Shown here in pieces: positions 6,375 through 6,509 of a stretch of DNA of 6,509 bases. The stretch is taken from assembly GCA_030670715.1 (NCBI GenBank), contig DAOVBC010000134.1:1-6509 (forward strand). The letters are read 5' to 3'. Source of the stretch: Deltaproteobacteria bacterium (lineage in GTDB: Bacteria > Desulfobacterota > Desulfobacteria > Desulfobacterales > SG8-13). Each line of letters opens with the position of its first letter. Position 1 is the stretch's first letter. The translations under genes were made by a program, and so were the position numbers. Under the pieces are notes generated by a model. The model had not been told where the DNA came from and made no database searches. It worked only from the letters and a program-made list of their open reading frames with translations.

Positions 6375-6509
6375 ATGCTAAAGAATTACAAAGAGCAGAT
6401 ATTATTAGCCGGGGATTTAGGCTTCATTGAAAAAGGTGAATTGGGTACAGTAAAAAAAGACATAGCAGAAATCGAAAGAATGCTAAAAGCGCTGATAAAA
6501 TCTTTAGAA
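6375..6509 (+). pseudogene. C-terminal fragment of a four-helix-bundle (23S rRNA intervening-sequence/S23-type) protein, running off the window
   Basis: From the ATG at 6375 the frame gives 45 residues with no stop before the edge, including QILLAGDLGFIEKGEL (8-23) and IAEIERMLKALIKSLE (30-45). This matches the typical end of four-helix-bundle proteins of the S23/IVP family: an E-x-Q-hhLA-x-x-LG-h-I helix turn, then a last helix ending ERML-x-x-LIKSL. Family members are about 115-130 residues. The first two or so helices, including the usual RRAAxSIPxNIAEG segment, are absent here and in every other frame of the preceding 120 bp. The frame is open back to a TGA at 6303, so a GTG at 6327 could start a product that translates the octamer array. 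This looks like a 5'-deleted remnant, hence the pseudogene call, although a short expressed protein cannot be excluded. The family's function is unknown beyond association with rRNA insertions and Avd-like proteins. The family match is by recalled motif only. Confidence 0.55.

Overview
The window is a stretch of the division and cell wall (dcw) cluster of a Gram-negative-type bacterium. It holds five complete plus-strand genes in the conserved order mraY, murD, ftsW, murG, murC. All five encode intact, full-length proteins with their catalytic motifs present. The MraY N-terminus and the general protein style look to me most like Desulfobacterota (Desulfobacterales-type sulfate reducers). That placement is an impression from recalled family sequences, not a search result.

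Layout: mraY (2-1081) is followed by an 85-bp spacer that is almost entirely an imperfect inverted repeat built from GTTC/GAAC words spaced 7 bp apart. murD (1167-2573) overlaps ftsW (2570-3685) by the 4-bp ATGA. A 37-bp spacer with a recognisable Shine-Dalgarno leads to murG (3723-4859), and murC (4863-6251) starts 3 bp after murG stops. After murC the cluster pattern breaks. Where murB or ftsQ would usually be expected, there is about 120 bp without a recognisable terminator, ending in a degenerate 8-bp tandem repeat (6329-6370). An open frame then runs off the window edge; it resembles only the C-terminal part of a four-helix-bundle (23S rRNA intervening-sequence/S23 type) protein.

How the genes work together: MurC and MurD add L-Ala and D-Glu to the UDP-MurNAc precursor in the cytoplasm. 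MraY moves the finished phospho-MurNAc-pentapeptide onto undecaprenyl phosphate (lipid I), and MurG adds GlcNAc to make lipid II. FtsW, with its partner class B PBP, polymerises lipid II at the septum. Tight spacing and overlap suggest one transcript. No promoter is visible, because the upstream part of the operon lies outside the window.

The core genes are ordinary. The interest lies in the two non-coding interruptions, before murD and after murC. Both carry short-period repeats sharing the TTCAAGG core, and the second adjoins an apparently truncated accessory gene. I see no evidence for a wholly new system.
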